From NCBI GenBank assembly GCA_045588245.1, contig JAZNDW010000043.1, positions 34,251 to 98,250 of the forward strand: a stretch of DNA of 64,000 bases, in the 5' to 3' direction. This stretch comes from DTU064 sp045588245 (GTDB lineage: Bacteria; Bacillota; Clostridia; Oscillospirales; CAG-272). The notes below the pieces were generated by a model, which was not told the origin of the DNA, ran no database searches, and saw only the letters and a program-made list of their open reading frames with translations. Shown here piece after piece: positions 1 through 9,389 of this stretch (positions are counted from its first letter, which is position 1; every line of letters starts with the position of its first letter). A program made the position numbers and the translations under genes.

Positions 1-1
1 G

Positions 2-2932
2 CGCATAACGCTTAATGAAAAAACGTTTTGGACGGGAGGACCGTCTGCGAGCCGCCCCAACTATAACGGCGGAAATATCGTTTCAAACGGCAAGTACGGC
101 GAAACGCTTGCCGAAGTACAGCGCCTTTTCCTTGAGGGGAAGATATCGGAAGGTGAAAAGCTTTGCGAAAAGCTCGTCGGCACGTGGGACGGCTATGGCG
201 GATATCAGCTCTTCGGAAATCTGTATCTTGACTTCGGTAACGTAAAATCGTCCGATGTTTCGGACTATATCCGTGAGCTTGATTTGAAAACGGGCATCGC
301 TTCCGTATCGTACAGCGTTGACGGAACGAAGTACGAGCGCGAGGTGTTCACAAGCTATCCTGACAACGTAATGGTTATTCATCTGACGGCAACAGGAGAG
401 GGAAAACTCAATTTTACCGTTTCGATCGAGCCTGAAAACGATTCGACCGCTCCCCGCCAGACAAGCGTTAAGGCAGAGGGACGTGACATTATATATAACG
501 GAAAGCTTAACGATAACGGACTTCGTTACAGCGCGTTTTTGACCGTCGATACCGACGCTGACGGCGTCACCGAGGCGAAGGGGAAAAAGCTTAACGTTTC
601 GGACGCATCCGAGGTGACGATCATCCTTTCGATGGTGACGGATTATGCAAACGATTATCCCGAATACCGTACGGGCGAATCGGCGGATGAGCTTTCCGCA
701 CGTGTTCGTGAAACGGTTGAGGCTGCAGACAAAAAAGGATACGCCGCGCTTCGCGGATTGCACTTAGCAGATATGTGGGAAATGATCGGACGTGTTGAGC
801 TTGATCTTGGCGGCGAGGTGTCCGACAAGACGACGGACGGCCTTTTGAGCGCATACAAAAGCGGAACGTTACATCAGGGCGAAAAATCGTATCTTGAAGA
901 GCTTTTATACGGATACGGCAGATATTTGCTCGTATCGTCTTCACGCGTAGAAACGCTGCCTGCGAACCTGCAGGGAATATGGGTTGGCAAAAACGGCAGC
1001 GCATGGAGCTCCGACTATCATATAAACGTCAATTTGCAGATGAATTATTGGCACGCATACAGCACGAATCTGGCGGAATGTGCGGAGCCACTGATCGATT
1101 ACGTTGACGGATTGCGTGAGCCCGGCCGTGTGACGGCGGAGATATATTTCGGCATCAAATCAGACGAAGAGAACCCCGAAAACGGCTTCACGGCGAATAC
1201 GCAGACGACACCGTTCGGCTGGACTTGTCCCGGCTGGAGCTTTGACTGGGGATGGTCGCCTGCGGCGGTTCCGTGGATCATTCAAAACGTGTGGGAATAC
1301 TATGAATACACGCTTGACGAAGAAATGCTCAAGGAGCGCATCTATCCGATAATGAAAGAACAGACTGTATTTTACAGTCAGATATTGGTTGAGGACGAAA
1401 ACGGAGAGCTTATTTCAACTCCGTCGTATTCTCCCGAACACGGACCGAGAACGAACGGCAACACATACGAGCAGACGCTCGTATGGCAGCTCTTTATCGA
1501 TACGATAAAGGCGGCGAAGATCGTCGGTGAGGACGAGTCTTTGATCGCCGAGTGGCAGGATATCCTTGACCGTCTGAAGTCTCCGATCGAAGTCGGAGAT
1601 TCGGGACAGATCAAGGAATGGTACCACGAAACTTATCTCGGAAGCATTAAAAACGCGGAAAATAACAGCCACAGACACCTCTCGCATTTGCTCGGTCTAT
1701 ATCCGGGTGATCTTATCTCCGAGGAAACACCCGAATGGTTCGATGCCGCAAGAGTGTCGCTCGACGCAAGAGTTGATGAATCAACGGGCTGGGCTATGGG
1801 ACAGCGTATCAATACGTGGGCGCGTCTCGGCGACGGCGAAATGGTATATAAGCTGATCGGGCTGCTGTTCAAAAACGGCATACTCGATAATCTTTGGGAT
1901 ACGCATCCGCCTTTCCAGATCGACGGCAACTTCGGCTACACGGCAGGCGTTACCGAGTCTTTGATGCAGAGCAACATGGGATATATCAAACTGTTGCCGG
2001 CGCTTCCGGACGAATGGGCGGACGGCAGTGTCAGCGGACTTGTTGCAAGAGGCAACTTTGAAGTTTCGATGACATGGACTGATAAAGTCGTCACGCAGGC
2101 AACGGTAAAATCGAACGTTGGCGGCGAGTGTGTGCTTGACTTTGAAGCAGGAAATGTAACGATCGTAGATTCCGACGGCAATACGGTTGCATTCACCGTT
2201 ACCGAGGGCGGCAGATTCAGATTTGATACGACGGCGGGTGAAACCTATACCGTAACAAACCTGTTCGCGTTGTCGGCTCCCGTAAACTTTACGGCTGACC
2301 GCATTTCGTCATCCGATGTGTCACTTTCATGGGGTGCGCTTGACGGCGCTGACGAATACGTCGTATACCGCAGCACTAACGGCGGCGAATTTGTAAAGAT
2401 ATTTGTAACAGAAAGCACAAGTGCCGAGGACACCGACGCTGCAACGGAGCTTGCGACGGACGTTTATACATACAAGGTAGCGGCGGTAACTGCTAACGGT
2501 GAGGTGGGACGTTTTTCGTTTGAAGCTTCGGTCAGAGGCGCAGAAAATGAAACCGTTGACAGCTCTGATCTGCGAATAACGTACGGCGGCTCATGGACGG
2601 TATTTTACGAAGATGACCACTACGAGAGCACAAACCAATGCTCATGGACACCCGGTTCAACGGCTGAATTTACCTTCACGGGAACGGGAATCGAGCTGTA
2701 TTCTGTAGCAAAGCCGAACTATAATGCGCTGAAGATCACCATTGACGGTGTTCAGTACGAGGAATACTACTCCGTTCGTGCGGAGAAGGTGACGCCGAAC
2801 ACGCTCGTCTTCTCAAAACTTGATCTGCCGTTTGGTGAGCATACGATCAGGATCGAGGTTATGTCTGAAAAGGTGACTGCCGCAAACGATCACAGCGTTT
2901 CGATCGACTATTTCAAGGTGTACGCCGAATAA
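2..2932 (+). CDS. GH95 alpha-L-fucosidase, 5' end cut off by the window
   Basis: Retaining-fold (alpha/alpha)6 inverting fucosidase of family GH95, which removes terminal alpha-1,2-fucose from mucin or plant glycans. The open frame runs back to the first base and already matches the family's N-terminal beta domain (LNEKTFWTGGP near base 13), so the methionine at 284 is internal and the start lies upstream. The two catalytic asparagines sit in INVNLQMNYW (about 1024-1053), the acid region in PSYSPEHGPRTNG (about 1423) and the general base in FQIDGNFGYTAG (about 1913). After the catalytic part come a fibronectin type III-like domain (about 2275-2520) and a beta-sandwich, probably carbohydrate-binding, domain (about 2570-2930). 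976 residues are visible. Accessory domains suggest an exported enzyme, but the signal peptide would be outside the window. Confidence 0.93.
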   Translation, partial: RITLNEKTFWTGGPSASRPNYNGGNIVSNGKYGETLAEVQRLFLEGKISEGEKLCEKLVGTWDGYGGYQLFGNLYLDFGNVKSSDVSDYIRELDLKTGIASVSYSVDGTKYEREVFTSYPDNVMVIHLTATGEGKLNFTVSIEPENDSTAPRQTSVKAEGRDIIYNGKLNDNGLRYSAFLTVDTDADGVTEAKGKKLNVSDASEVTIILSMVTDYANDYPEYRTGESADELSARVRETVEAADKKGYAALRGLHLADMWEMIGRVELDLGGEVSDKTTDGLLSAYKSGTLHQGEKSYLEELLYGYGRYLLVSSSRVETLPANLQGIWVGKNGSAWSSDYHINVNLQMNYWHAYSTNLAECAEPLIDYVDGLREPGRVTAEIYFGIKSDEENPENGFTANTQTTPFGWTCPGWSFDWGWSPAAVPWIIQNVWEYYEYTLDEEMLKERIYPIMKEQTVFYSQILVEDENGELISTPSYSPEHGPRTNGNTYEQTLVWQLFIDTIKAAKIVGEDESLIAEWQDILDRLKSPIEVGDSGQIKEWYHETYLGSIKNAENNSHRHLSHLLGLYPGDLISEETPEWFDAARVSLDARVDESTGWAMGQRINTWARLGDGEMVYKLIGLLFKNGILDNLWDTHPPFQIDGNFGYTAGVTESLMQSNMGYIKLLPALPDEWADGSVSGLVARGNFEVSMTWTDKVVTQATVKSNVGGECVLDFEAGNVTIVDSDGNTVAFTVTEGGRFRFDTTAGETYTVTNLFALSAPVNFTADRISSSDVSLSWGALDGADEYVVYRSTNGGEFVKIFVTESTSAEDTDAATELATDVYTYKVAAVTANGEVGRFSFEASVRGAENETVDSSDLRITYGGSWTVFYEDDHYESTNQCSWTPGSTAEFTFTGTGIELYSVAKPNYNALKITIDGVQYEEYYSVRAEKVTPNTLVFSKLDLPFGEHTIRIEVMSEKVTAANDHSVSIDYFKVYAE

Positions 2933-2941
2933 AGAACAACG

Positions 2942-2986
2942 AAAAAGTCAAAGACACTTCGCTTTTGAAGTTGTCTTTGACTTTTT
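2942..2986 (+). terminator. Intrinsic terminator after the GH95 gene
   Basis: A 14-base stem (AAAGTCAAAGACA pairing with TGTCTTTGACTTT) closes over a short loop and ends in a T run, 10 bases after the stop codon. Confidence 0.85.
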
Positions 2987-3010
2987 ATTATCCATAAATC
3001 ACGTTTCCCC

Positions 3011-3039
3011 TTGCCGATATAATGATAATATGGTAAAAT
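3011..3039 (+). promoter_or_regulatory. Sigma-A-like promoter for the SanA/YdcF-like gene
   Basis: TTGCCG, 17 bases, TAAAAT. It lies between the GH95 terminator and the next gene. An overlapping TATAAT at 3018 is an alternative -10. Confidence 0.55.
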
Positions 3040-3075
3040 GATGTTATAAACTATCCTATAAAGGTGCGTTTTGTT

Positions 3076-3741
3076 ATGAAACCCATAAAACTTCAAAGGA
3101 AAACAATAATTATCATTTCGGCGGTCATAATGGCGTTTCTCATCGCCGCCGTCGGATATGTGTTTATAATCAATACGGTCGTAATAAATGCCGCAGAGAA
3201 CAAGATCGTTCTTATAACCGACGCGGCGAATTCGATCGATGCGGACTGCATTCTCGTGCTCGGCGCAGGCGTGCGTGACAACGACACGCCGTCGGATATG
3301 CTCCGTGACAGACTTGACGTCGGAATTGAGCTTTATTTCCTCGGTGCCGCTGAAAAGCTGCTTTTAACGGGAGATAACTCCCGTCAAGAGTACGACGAGG
3401 TCACCGTTATGGAAAAATACTGCATTGCGGCAGGCGTTCCCGAAGAGGCGATAGTCTGCGACTATGCGGGATTTTCAACATACGAAAGCCTTTACCGCGC
3501 ACGGGATATTTTCTGTGCGGAGAAGCTTATCATCGTAACGCAAGAGTATCATTTGTACCGCTCGATATACGTCGCGGAGGCGCTTGGACTTGAGGCTGTC
3601 GGCGTGTCATCGTCGCTTTACAATTATGCCGGGCAGACGTACCGCGACCTGCGCGAGATCGCGGCGCGCAACAAAGATTTTTTATATACGATATTCATGC
3701 CGAAACCGACTTATCTCGGAGAACAAATACCGATAAAATAA
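3076..3741 (+). CDS. SanA/YdcF/ElyC family (DUF218) membrane-anchored protein
   Basis: 221 residues. One N-terminal membrane segment (about residues 10-32) is followed by a DUF218 domain: ILVLGAGV, then LLTGDN, then a conserved YES and RDIF region and an IIVTQEYHLYRS block. Family members (SanA, ElyC, YdcF) affect cell-envelope integrity and are thought to act on envelope precursors, but the reaction is not established. I start it at the ATG at 3076, with AAAGG 11 bases upstream. A GTG at 3064 in the same frame overlaps that ribosome site. It is the first gene of a run of envelope-related genes up to 6037. Confidence 0.85.
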   Translation: MKPIKLQRKTIIIISAVIMAFLIAAVGYVFIINTVVINAAENKIVLITDAANSIDADCILVLGAGVRDNDTPSDMLRDRLDVGIELYFLGAAEKLLLTGDNSRQEYDEVTVMEKYCIAAGVPEEAIVCDYAGFSTYESLYRARDIFCAEKLIIVTQEYHLYRSIYVAEALGLEAVGVSSSLYNYAGQTYRDLREIAARNKDFLYTIFMPKPTYLGEQIPIK

Positions 3742-3783
3742 GCTCTTTATAGACTACTTCTCTCTATATAAGGACATAAAACT

Positions 3784-5175
3784 ATGTTTGACAGTTTATT
3801 CGAAAACGAGAAATATTCCCGAATATATTCAACGATACTTTTGGCTTTTGCCGCCGTGATCGTTTTATTGAATCAGGAGGTGAACGGTGCCGTTCTCTTT
3901 TTGCTGATCACGTCGGCGGCTCTCATCGTATCGTCAAGGCTTACGGACGCAATGCTGCCTGCTATGCTGTTGGCTGTATTCGTTACAAGATGCTACGATT
4001 CGGCGGACGTTTTTATGGCGAGAGCGTGGGCAGCGGCCCCCGCCGTTTTCGCCGTCATTTTCCATTTCGTCCAATATAAGAAAAAGCTCAGGCTCGGCAG
4101 ATCATTTTACGGACTTTGCGCCGTGACGGTCGCCGTCACACTTGGCGGCCTCGGCACGATTCCGACATCCGACTATTTTTATCCTACGGCGCTTTTTTAC
4201 GTTTTCGGACTCGGCGCGGGAATGGTACTGTTTTACCTTTTGGTCAAGTCACAGCTTCACGAAAATTCTGCACGTGAAATAGCAAAGATCATGTATGCTG
4301 TCGGCATTTTAGCTTCCTTTTGCGTCATCCGTTTTTATGCGACAGGTTGGGAAAGCTTTATAGAGGCGAAAAAATTCATATATTTTCAGTCGAGCAACAA
4401 TCTGTCCACTTTTTTAATGCTCGCGATGCCTTTCCCGATGTATTTTGCATCGAAGCGACAGGTTCATCTGCTGTCTGTGATTTTGATGTACGTATGCACG
4501 GTATTCACCGGCTCACGCGGCGGAATTTTTATGGGAACAGTCGAATTTGTGATAATTCTTTTTGCGTATGCGTTTTTCTATCGCAGAATCCGCGTGAGAA
4601 GATATTTCTATTTGGGGTTCATACTTGTGTTCGTGGTAGTAATGATCTTTGCTATGCCGACTATTATGAAATTAAGCGGCGTGAAGATCGATCTCGGTGA
4701 CGTTGGCGGTCACGGACACGGACAGGAAGCGACCTTTATGGATTATGTCGAAAAGCTGAAGGCGTATCTACTCAAAAAAGAAACGAGAGCACAGCTTCTT
4801 GACAGAATGTTCGGAGATTTTACAGCGAATCCGATATTCGGCGTCGGCATCGGTTATACGGGAAACTCGGATATTTATTCTCCCGTCAAGGGCGCTATGA
4901 ATTGGTATCACATGTGGCTGGCGCAGGTTATCGGCGGTCTCGGAGTCGTCGGAATTATCGCGTATTTTTATCAGCTTTATGAGCGGATCAAGATATTTTT
5001 CAAAAACAAGAACCTGCTGCATATGACTTTCCTTTTGTCGTATATTGGACTTTTTTTGATGTCGCAGGTCAATCCGGGCGAGTTCTGTCCGATGCCGTAT
5101 GCGGCGCTCGCTGTAACGTATTTTTTACTGATGGAGGAAGATATTGCGCTGCCGAAGCGCGCAAGTGACGAATAA
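3784..5175 (+). CDS. O-antigen ligase/polymerase-like polytopic membrane protein
   Basis: 463 residues with about ten to twelve hydrophobic segments and a large extracytoplasmic loop (about residues 300-370). The loop and the segment after it carry the O-antigen ligase family signature: a NPIFGVGIGY block, then NWYHMWLAQVIGGLG. Proteins of this fold join or polymerise lipid-linked glycans outside the membrane. In a Gram-positive the likely substrate is a capsule, teichoic-like or other wall polymer. It sits between a SanA-like and a VanW gene. It is only loosely similar to the two paralogues at 24790 and 26249. Confidence 0.8.
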   Translation: MFDSLFENEKYSRIYSTILLAFAAVIVLLNQEVNGAVLFLLITSAALIVSSRLTDAMLPAMLLAVFVTRCYDSADVFMARAWAAAPAVFAVIFHFVQYKKKLRLGRSFYGLCAVTVAVTLGGLGTIPTSDYFYPTALFYVFGLGAGMVLFYLLVKSQLHENSAREIAKIMYAVGILASFCVIRFYATGWESFIEAKKFIYFQSSNNLSTFLMLAMPFPMYFASKRQVHLLSVILMYVCTVFTGSRGGIFMGTVEFVIILFAYAFFYRRIRVRRYFYLGFILVFVVVMIFAMPTIMKLSGVKIDLGDVGGHGHGQEATFMDYVEKLKAYLLKKETRAQLLDRMFGDFTANPIFGVGIGYTGNSDIYSPVKGAMNWYHMWLAQVIGGLGVVGIIAYFYQLYERIKIFFKNKNLLHMTFLLSYIGLFLMSQVNPGEFCPMPYAALAVTYFLLMEEDIALPKRASDE

Positions 5176-5209
5176 CAAAAAATAAACACAGTACACGAAA
5201 GGGAAAGCT

Positions 5210-6037
5210 ATGGAGAACATGAAAAAGCCTGTCAAACGTTCGTCGCTCCGCATTTCACTCGGTGCGGCATACTACGGAACGAAAAGACGACTGCTATGGA
5301 TCCGCAAACGAAAGATGTTTGCCGCCGAAAGGCGGGACGAGCTTTTACCTTTCGCGTATTTTTCTCATAAGTCGCTATTGCGGCGGCGTCTTAAAGATGT
5401 CGATATGTGGATGCAGGAAAATAAGATCACAAATCTGAAGCTTGCAACAGCCAAGATCAACGGGATCATCCTTCATCCGGGGGAGGTTTTCAGCTATTGG
5501 CGTCTGATCGGAAAGCCGACCAAAAATAAAGGATACCTTGAAGGAATGATTCTGCGAAACGGCGCCTTTTCCGCGGGAGTCGGCGGCGGTTTGTGTCAGC
5601 TTTCCAATCTGATATTTTGGATGACGGTACATACTCCGCTGACCGTTATCGAGCGGCACCGTCACGGCTACGATGTTTTCCCCGATTCAAACAGAACACA
5701 GCCGTTTGCAAGCGGTGCGACTTGCTCGTATCCGCACATTGACTTGATGATACGGAACGACACGCAGGATGACTATCAGCTGTTGGTCAATGTCGGAGAC
5801 GAATATCTTCACGGCGAATGGCGCGTATCCTCCGAGCCGATCTACAGATATGAGATCGTCGAACGTAATCACGAAATGCGTTCTCAGTACTGGGGTGGAT
5901 ATACGCGCCATAACGAGCTTTATCAGCAGATGTACTCGCCTGACGGAGAGCTGTTAGATGAACACCTACTTCTGCGAAATTCAGCGGTAATGATGTATTC
6001 ACCGTTTTTGCCGGAATGCGCGCAGGACAATAAATAA
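5210..6037 (+). CDS. VanW family protein
   Basis: 275 residues matching the VanW family throughout its core: LHPGEVFSYWR, an invariant GVGGGLCQLSN block, then HRHGYDVFPDSNRTQPF and SGATCSYPHIDL. VanW is an accessory protein in some vancomycin-resistance clusters, and its homologues are widespread in Clostridia without resistance genes. Its biochemical role is not known. No vanHAX or vanRS genes are nearby, so this should not be read as glycopeptide resistance. The frame is followed 12 bases later by the esterase gene and is probably co-transcribed with it. Confidence 0.88.
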   Translation: MENMKKPVKRSSLRISLGAAYYGTKRRLLWIRKRKMFAAERRDELLPFAYFSHKSLLRRRLKDVDMWMQENKITNLKLATAKINGIILHPGEVFSYWRLIGKPTKNKGYLEGMILRNGAFSAGVGGGLCQLSNLIFWMTVHTPLTVIERHRHGYDVFPDSNRTQPFASGATCSYPHIDLMIRNDTQDDYQLLVNVGDEYLHGEWRVSSEPIYRYEIVERNHEMRSQYWGGYTRHNELYQQMYSPDGELLDEHLLLRNSAVMMYSPFLPECAQDNK

Positions 6038-6048
6038 AGGGGAGTGTA

Positions 6049-7005
6049 ATGATGAAACTTATTAAGCTTACGGGAAGCGAACGCGGCGTAGCTCCGCATT
6101 TTGCTGCGGACTGGGACGCGCACGGTATCGATTTTTACGAGGACGTTGTGTACGGTGTCGGCGGCGGACACGATATTTACATGGATCTTATGATCCCGCG
6201 TAACGGGGGAACGAACCGTCCTGTAATTATCTGGGTACACGGCGGCGGTTGGACGTCGGCGGAGCTGACGAAGAAGTACCGCCCGACGCACGCGCTCGTC
6301 AGAGCGTGCCTTGACGGTTTCGTCGTCGCAAGCATTGACTACAGACTCGTGACGGAAGCGCCGTTCCCTGCGCCGATCGAGGACTGTAAATGCGCCGTCC
6401 GCTTCATAAAAGCGCACGCGGAAGAGCTTGGTATCGACCCCGAACGAATCGGAATATGGGGCGAGTCTGCGGGTGGACAGCTTTCCGCACTCGTCGGTGC
6501 GTCGTATATGAATCCCGAACTTGAAGGTAACGGCGGATGGGGTGAGTATTCGAGCCGCGTCAAGGCCGTTTGCGACTGGTATTGCGGCGGCGACATGACG
6601 CACATGGGCGCGTACCGCGCACCTGAGGTGCAGGCTCGCGCCGAGGAGCTTGGAATCAAGCTTTCGGGAATGCCTCGCGGAGCTGCGCCCGGAGGCGAGG
6701 GCGACGATGAAGAACACGGATTCGGCAGCCTTATCTTCGGCATGTCAGCGAAACGCGCATATAAAATGGGAATGGCAATCAGCCCCATATTCTATGTTGA
6801 TCAGCCGCAGCCTGCATATCTTTTAATGCACGGCGACGAAGACAGACTCGTACCGATCGAGTTTTCGTATAACTTCAATGACGCGCTGTTGAAATACGGA
6901 CACGACATCACCTTCGTTATCGTTCCGCGTCAGGGGCACGGATTCTTCCGCGGCGAAGGGTATTACGATATAATCCTCAATTTCTTCAAAAAACATTTAG
7001 GATAA
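6049..7005 (+). CDS. Alpha/beta-hydrolase esterase (carbohydrate esterase/lipase-like)
   Basis: 318 residues with all hallmarks of the hormone-sensitive-lipase-like or BD-FAE esterases. The oxyanion motif is VHGGGW (about residue 64), the nucleophile elbow GESAGGQ (about residue 140), the acid in HGDEDRLVP and the histidine in RQGHGFF near the C terminus. It probably removes acyl or acetyl groups from sugars or small esters. There is no signal peptide. GGGGAG lies 6 bases before the ATG at 6049, and the ATG at 6052 is equally possible. An acid-rich insertion (about residues 205-230) before the last part is unusual. It ends at a terminator shared with the convergent lysA. Confidence 0.85.
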   Translation: MMKLIKLTGSERGVAPHFAADWDAHGIDFYEDVVYGVGGGHDIYMDLMIPRNGGTNRPVIIWVHGGGWTSAELTKKYRPTHALVRACLDGFVVASIDYRLVTEAPFPAPIEDCKCAVRFIKAHAEELGIDPERIGIWGESAGGQLSALVGASYMNPELEGNGGWGEYSSRVKAVCDWYCGGDMTHMGAYRAPEVQARAEELGIKLSGMPRGAAPGGEGDDEEHGFGSLIFGMSAKRAYKMGMAISPIFYVDQPQPAYLLMHGDEDRLVPIEFSYNFNDALLKYGHDITFVIVPRQGHGFFRGEGYYDIILNFFKKHLG

Positions 7006-7012
7006 CAGAAAT

Positions 7013-7047
7013 AAAAAAACAGCGTGACTGTGTCACGCTGTTTTTTT
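7013..7047. terminator. Bidirectional terminator between the esterase gene and lysA
   Basis: A perfect 10-base stem (ACAGCGTGAC with GTCACGCTGT) has an A run on the left and a T run on the right, so it can stop transcription from both convergent genes. Confidence 0.9.
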
Positions 7048-7052
7048 GTGTT

Positions 7053-8354
7053 TTATATTATATCGTAGCCGGAAACGTCCTCGACGGTTTCGCGGCGAAC
7101 AGCAAGTCGAGGCTTGCCGCCGCCGACCATAACGACGGCGGGACGCGGTATACGGTTGTAGTTTGATGACATTGAATAGTTGTAAGCACCCGTTGTGGCA
7201 ACGGTGACTATATCGCCGCGCTTGATATCGGAGGGAAGCGTTACACCCGGCTGGATTATGTCGCCCGATTCACAGCATTTGCCGACAAGGTCGCAGGTCA
7301 TGGTATTGTCGGAAGCGATAGCGGGATACACGCTGTATGACGAACGGTAAAGGGCATAACGGGGATTATCTGTCATGCCGCCGTCAACGGCGACGTAGGA
7401 TTTGTATCCCGGAATGTGCTTCACGGAGCCGACGGTGTAAAGTGTCATGCCGGCATCGGCAACGATACTGCGTCCCGGTTCCATTAAGATCTTGAGTGAA
7501 GGTACACCGAGCTGATTGCAAACAGCTTTGATGTGATCATGCAGGCGCGAAATGCTCGCTTCAATATTTATGTACGGGTCGGAGTCAACGTAGCGGACAC
7601 CGAAGCCGCCGCCGATGTTGAAATATTCAGGATAGTAACCGAGCTCGTCGCGTATGGAACGGGCAAACTCAAGCATAACGCTTGCGGTGTCGGTGTAGAC
7701 GGAAGCGTCGTCGTCGAAGACCTGAGAACCGATGTGGCAGTGATAACCGCAAAGCTCAACAGAAGAACACTCAAGAGCACACTTGACGATGTCCTTCGCC
7801 TGTCCTGTTTTGATGGGGGAGCCGAATTTGGAATCGACTTTACCCGTTGCAACGGCTTCGTAGGTGTGCGGATCGATGCCGGGAGTGATGCGGAGCAGGA
7901 TCTTTTGCTTTTTGCCGCGGCGGTCAGCCGCATCGGCAAGCGCGTAGAGCTCGTCTTTGTTATCTACGACGAAATATCCGACGTTTACGTCAAGTGCATA
8001 TTCAATTTCGGCATCTGTCTTGCTGTTTCCGTGGAAAAATCCGCGTTCCATAGGGAAGCCGGCGCGGTGCGCTGTGTGAAGCTCGCCCATCGAAACAAAA
8101 TCCGCCGACATGCCGATTTTATCGAGAATTTTATAAATATAGCCGAAAGATGCGGCTTTTCCTGCGTAAATCGGGTAGCTTCCGTCGCCAAAATAAGACG
8201 TCATAGCCCTTTTATAAGTAAGACAATTGTCGATAATTCTCGATTCGTCGAACAGGTAAAGCGGAGTTCCGAACTCTTTTGCGAGCTCAGCGACGTCTGC
8301 GTCGGCGAAATGTAACCGGCTGTCGCCGTCGTAATATACGTTACTGCAAATCAT
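7053..8354 (-). CDS. lysA: Diaminopimelate decarboxylase
   Basis: Last step of lysine synthesis: a PLP enzyme turning meso-diaminopimelate into lysine and CO2. 433 residues, the usual length. The PLP lysine is in IYAGKAASF (about residue 66). HCHIGSQ and the glycine-rich GGGFG hold the phosphate, EPGRS follows, and the active-site cysteine region is CCESGD. It is the last gene of the riboswitch-controlled dapA-dapB-ddh-lysA operon, 27 bases after ddh. GGAG lies 10 bases before the ATG. Confidence 0.97.
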   Translation of the reverse strand: MICSNVYYDGDSRLHFADADVAELAKEFGTPLYLFDESRIIDNCLTYKRAMTSYFGDGSYPIYAGKAASFGYIYKILDKIGMSADFVSMGELHTAHRAGFPMERGFFHGNSKTDAEIEYALDVNVGYFVVDNKDELYALADAADRRGKKQKILLRITPGIDPHTYEAVATGKVDSKFGSPIKTGQAKDIVKCALECSSVELCGYHCHIGSQVFDDDASVYTDTASVMLEFARSIRDELGYYPEYFNIGGGFGVRYVDSDPYINIEASISRLHDHIKAVCNQLGVPSLKILMEPGRSIVADAGMTLYTVGSVKHIPGYKSYVAVDGGMTDNPRYALYRSSYSVYPAIASDNTMTCDLVGKCCESGDIIQPGVTLPSDIKRGDIVTVATTGAYNYSMSSNYNRIPRPAVVMVGGGKPRLAVRRETVEDVSGYDII

Positions 8355-8381
8355 TGTTGATGTGCTCCTCGAAAGTGAAAA

Positions 8382-9365
8382 TCAAAGCATGTGAGCGCGG
8401 AGCCAGGCACCGTCGCGGATGGAAAGATCGGCAGGCGCAATATCGAAAACGGTACGCGCACCGACTTCTCCGCGCGCGGAGAGGCGGCAGACGGCGCGTG
8501 CGTAAGCGACGAGAACGGAGCCCGTAAATTCGGGGTTGGAATCAAGCTTCAGACTGTATTCGATCGTGTGACGGTGCTCGCGTTCGATCCCCGTTACGCC
8601 CGAGCGGATAACGAATCCGCCGTGCGGCAGGGAAGCGTGGTCGCGCAAAAGCTCCTCGTGGCTGATGAAGTGCACGACCGTGTCGTAATCGGCAAAATAG
8701 TTCGGCATCGTGACGATCTCTTGCTCAATGCGCGCTTTGTCTGCGCCGTCCTCAGCGACGACGAAGCACTCGCGAAGGTGCTTTTGTCTTGCCGTCAGCT
8801 CGGGCATGGTGCCCTCGCGCACAGCATTGAGCGCGGACTCGATTGGGATCGTGTACTGACGCGCATCGACGACACCGTCGGTGCGGCGGATAGCGTCGGA
8901 GTGTCCCTGGCTTACGCCGCGTCCCCAGAATGTGTAATCGCGTCCTTCGGGGAGGATCGCATCGCCGTAAAGGCGTGCGACGGAGAACATACCGGGATCC
9001 CAGCCTGCGGAGATGAGGGATACGTTGCCGCCCTCTTTGGCGGCTGCGTCGACGGCGGCAAAATGCTGCGGAATTGCGGCGTGCGTGTCAAAGCTGTCGA
9101 TGCAGTTGAAGTATACCGACAGAAAAGGCGTCATCTCGGGCAGGTCCGTCGCGGATCCGCCGCAGATGATCATAACGTCAATATCGTCTTTATATAAAAG
9201 TACGTCGGCTGCGGAAAGCACACGCGCACCCTCGGTGCGGAGAGTAAGACTTTCGGGAGGACGGCGGGTGAAAACACCCACGAGCTCCATGTCGGGATTC
9301 TGCGCGATTGCGGCTTCAACGCCGCGTCCGAGGTTACCGTAGCCGTATATGCCAATTCTTATCAT
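8382..9365 (-). CDS. ddh: meso-Diaminopimelate dehydrogenase
   Basis: NADPH-dependent enzyme that makes meso-diaminopimelate from tetrahydrodipicolinate in one step and so bypasses the succinyl or acetyl branch. 327 residues, normal length. The N-terminal Rossmann motif is IGIYGYGNLGRGVE, followed by GVFTRRPP. The substrate domain has SAGWDPG and WGRGVSQGHSDAIRR, which are typical of Ddh. I use the ATG at 9365, with AAAGG 11 bases upstream. A longer reading to 9389 would include that ribosome site. Its presence between dapB and lysA shows that this organism uses the dehydrogenase variant. Confidence 0.95.
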   Translation of the reverse strand: MIRIGIYGYGNLGRGVEAAIAQNPDMELVGVFTRRPPESLTLRTEGARVLSAADVLLYKDDIDVMIICGGSATDLPEMTPFLSVYFNCIDSFDTHAAIPQHFAAVDAAAKEGGNVSLISAGWDPGMFSVARLYGDAILPEGRDYTFWGRGVSQGHSDAIRRTDGVVDARQYTIPIESALNAVREGTMPELTARQKHLRECFVVAEDGADKARIEQEIVTMPNYFADYDTVVHFISHEELLRDHASLPHGGFVIRSGVTGIEREHRHTIEYSLKLDSNPEFTGSVLVAYARAVCRLSARGEVGARTVFDIAPADLSIRDGAWLRAHML

Positions 9366-9389
9366 GTTTATGTTGCCTTTCCGTTTCAA

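Noticed and set aside
284..286. ATG as the start of the fucosidase
   Set aside because: The frame is open to base 2 and the upstream part matches the conserved N-terminal GH95 domain.
5210..6037. Glycopeptide resistance inferred from vanW
   Set aside because: VanW homologues are widespread, and vanH, vanA/B, vanX and the two-component genes are absent here.
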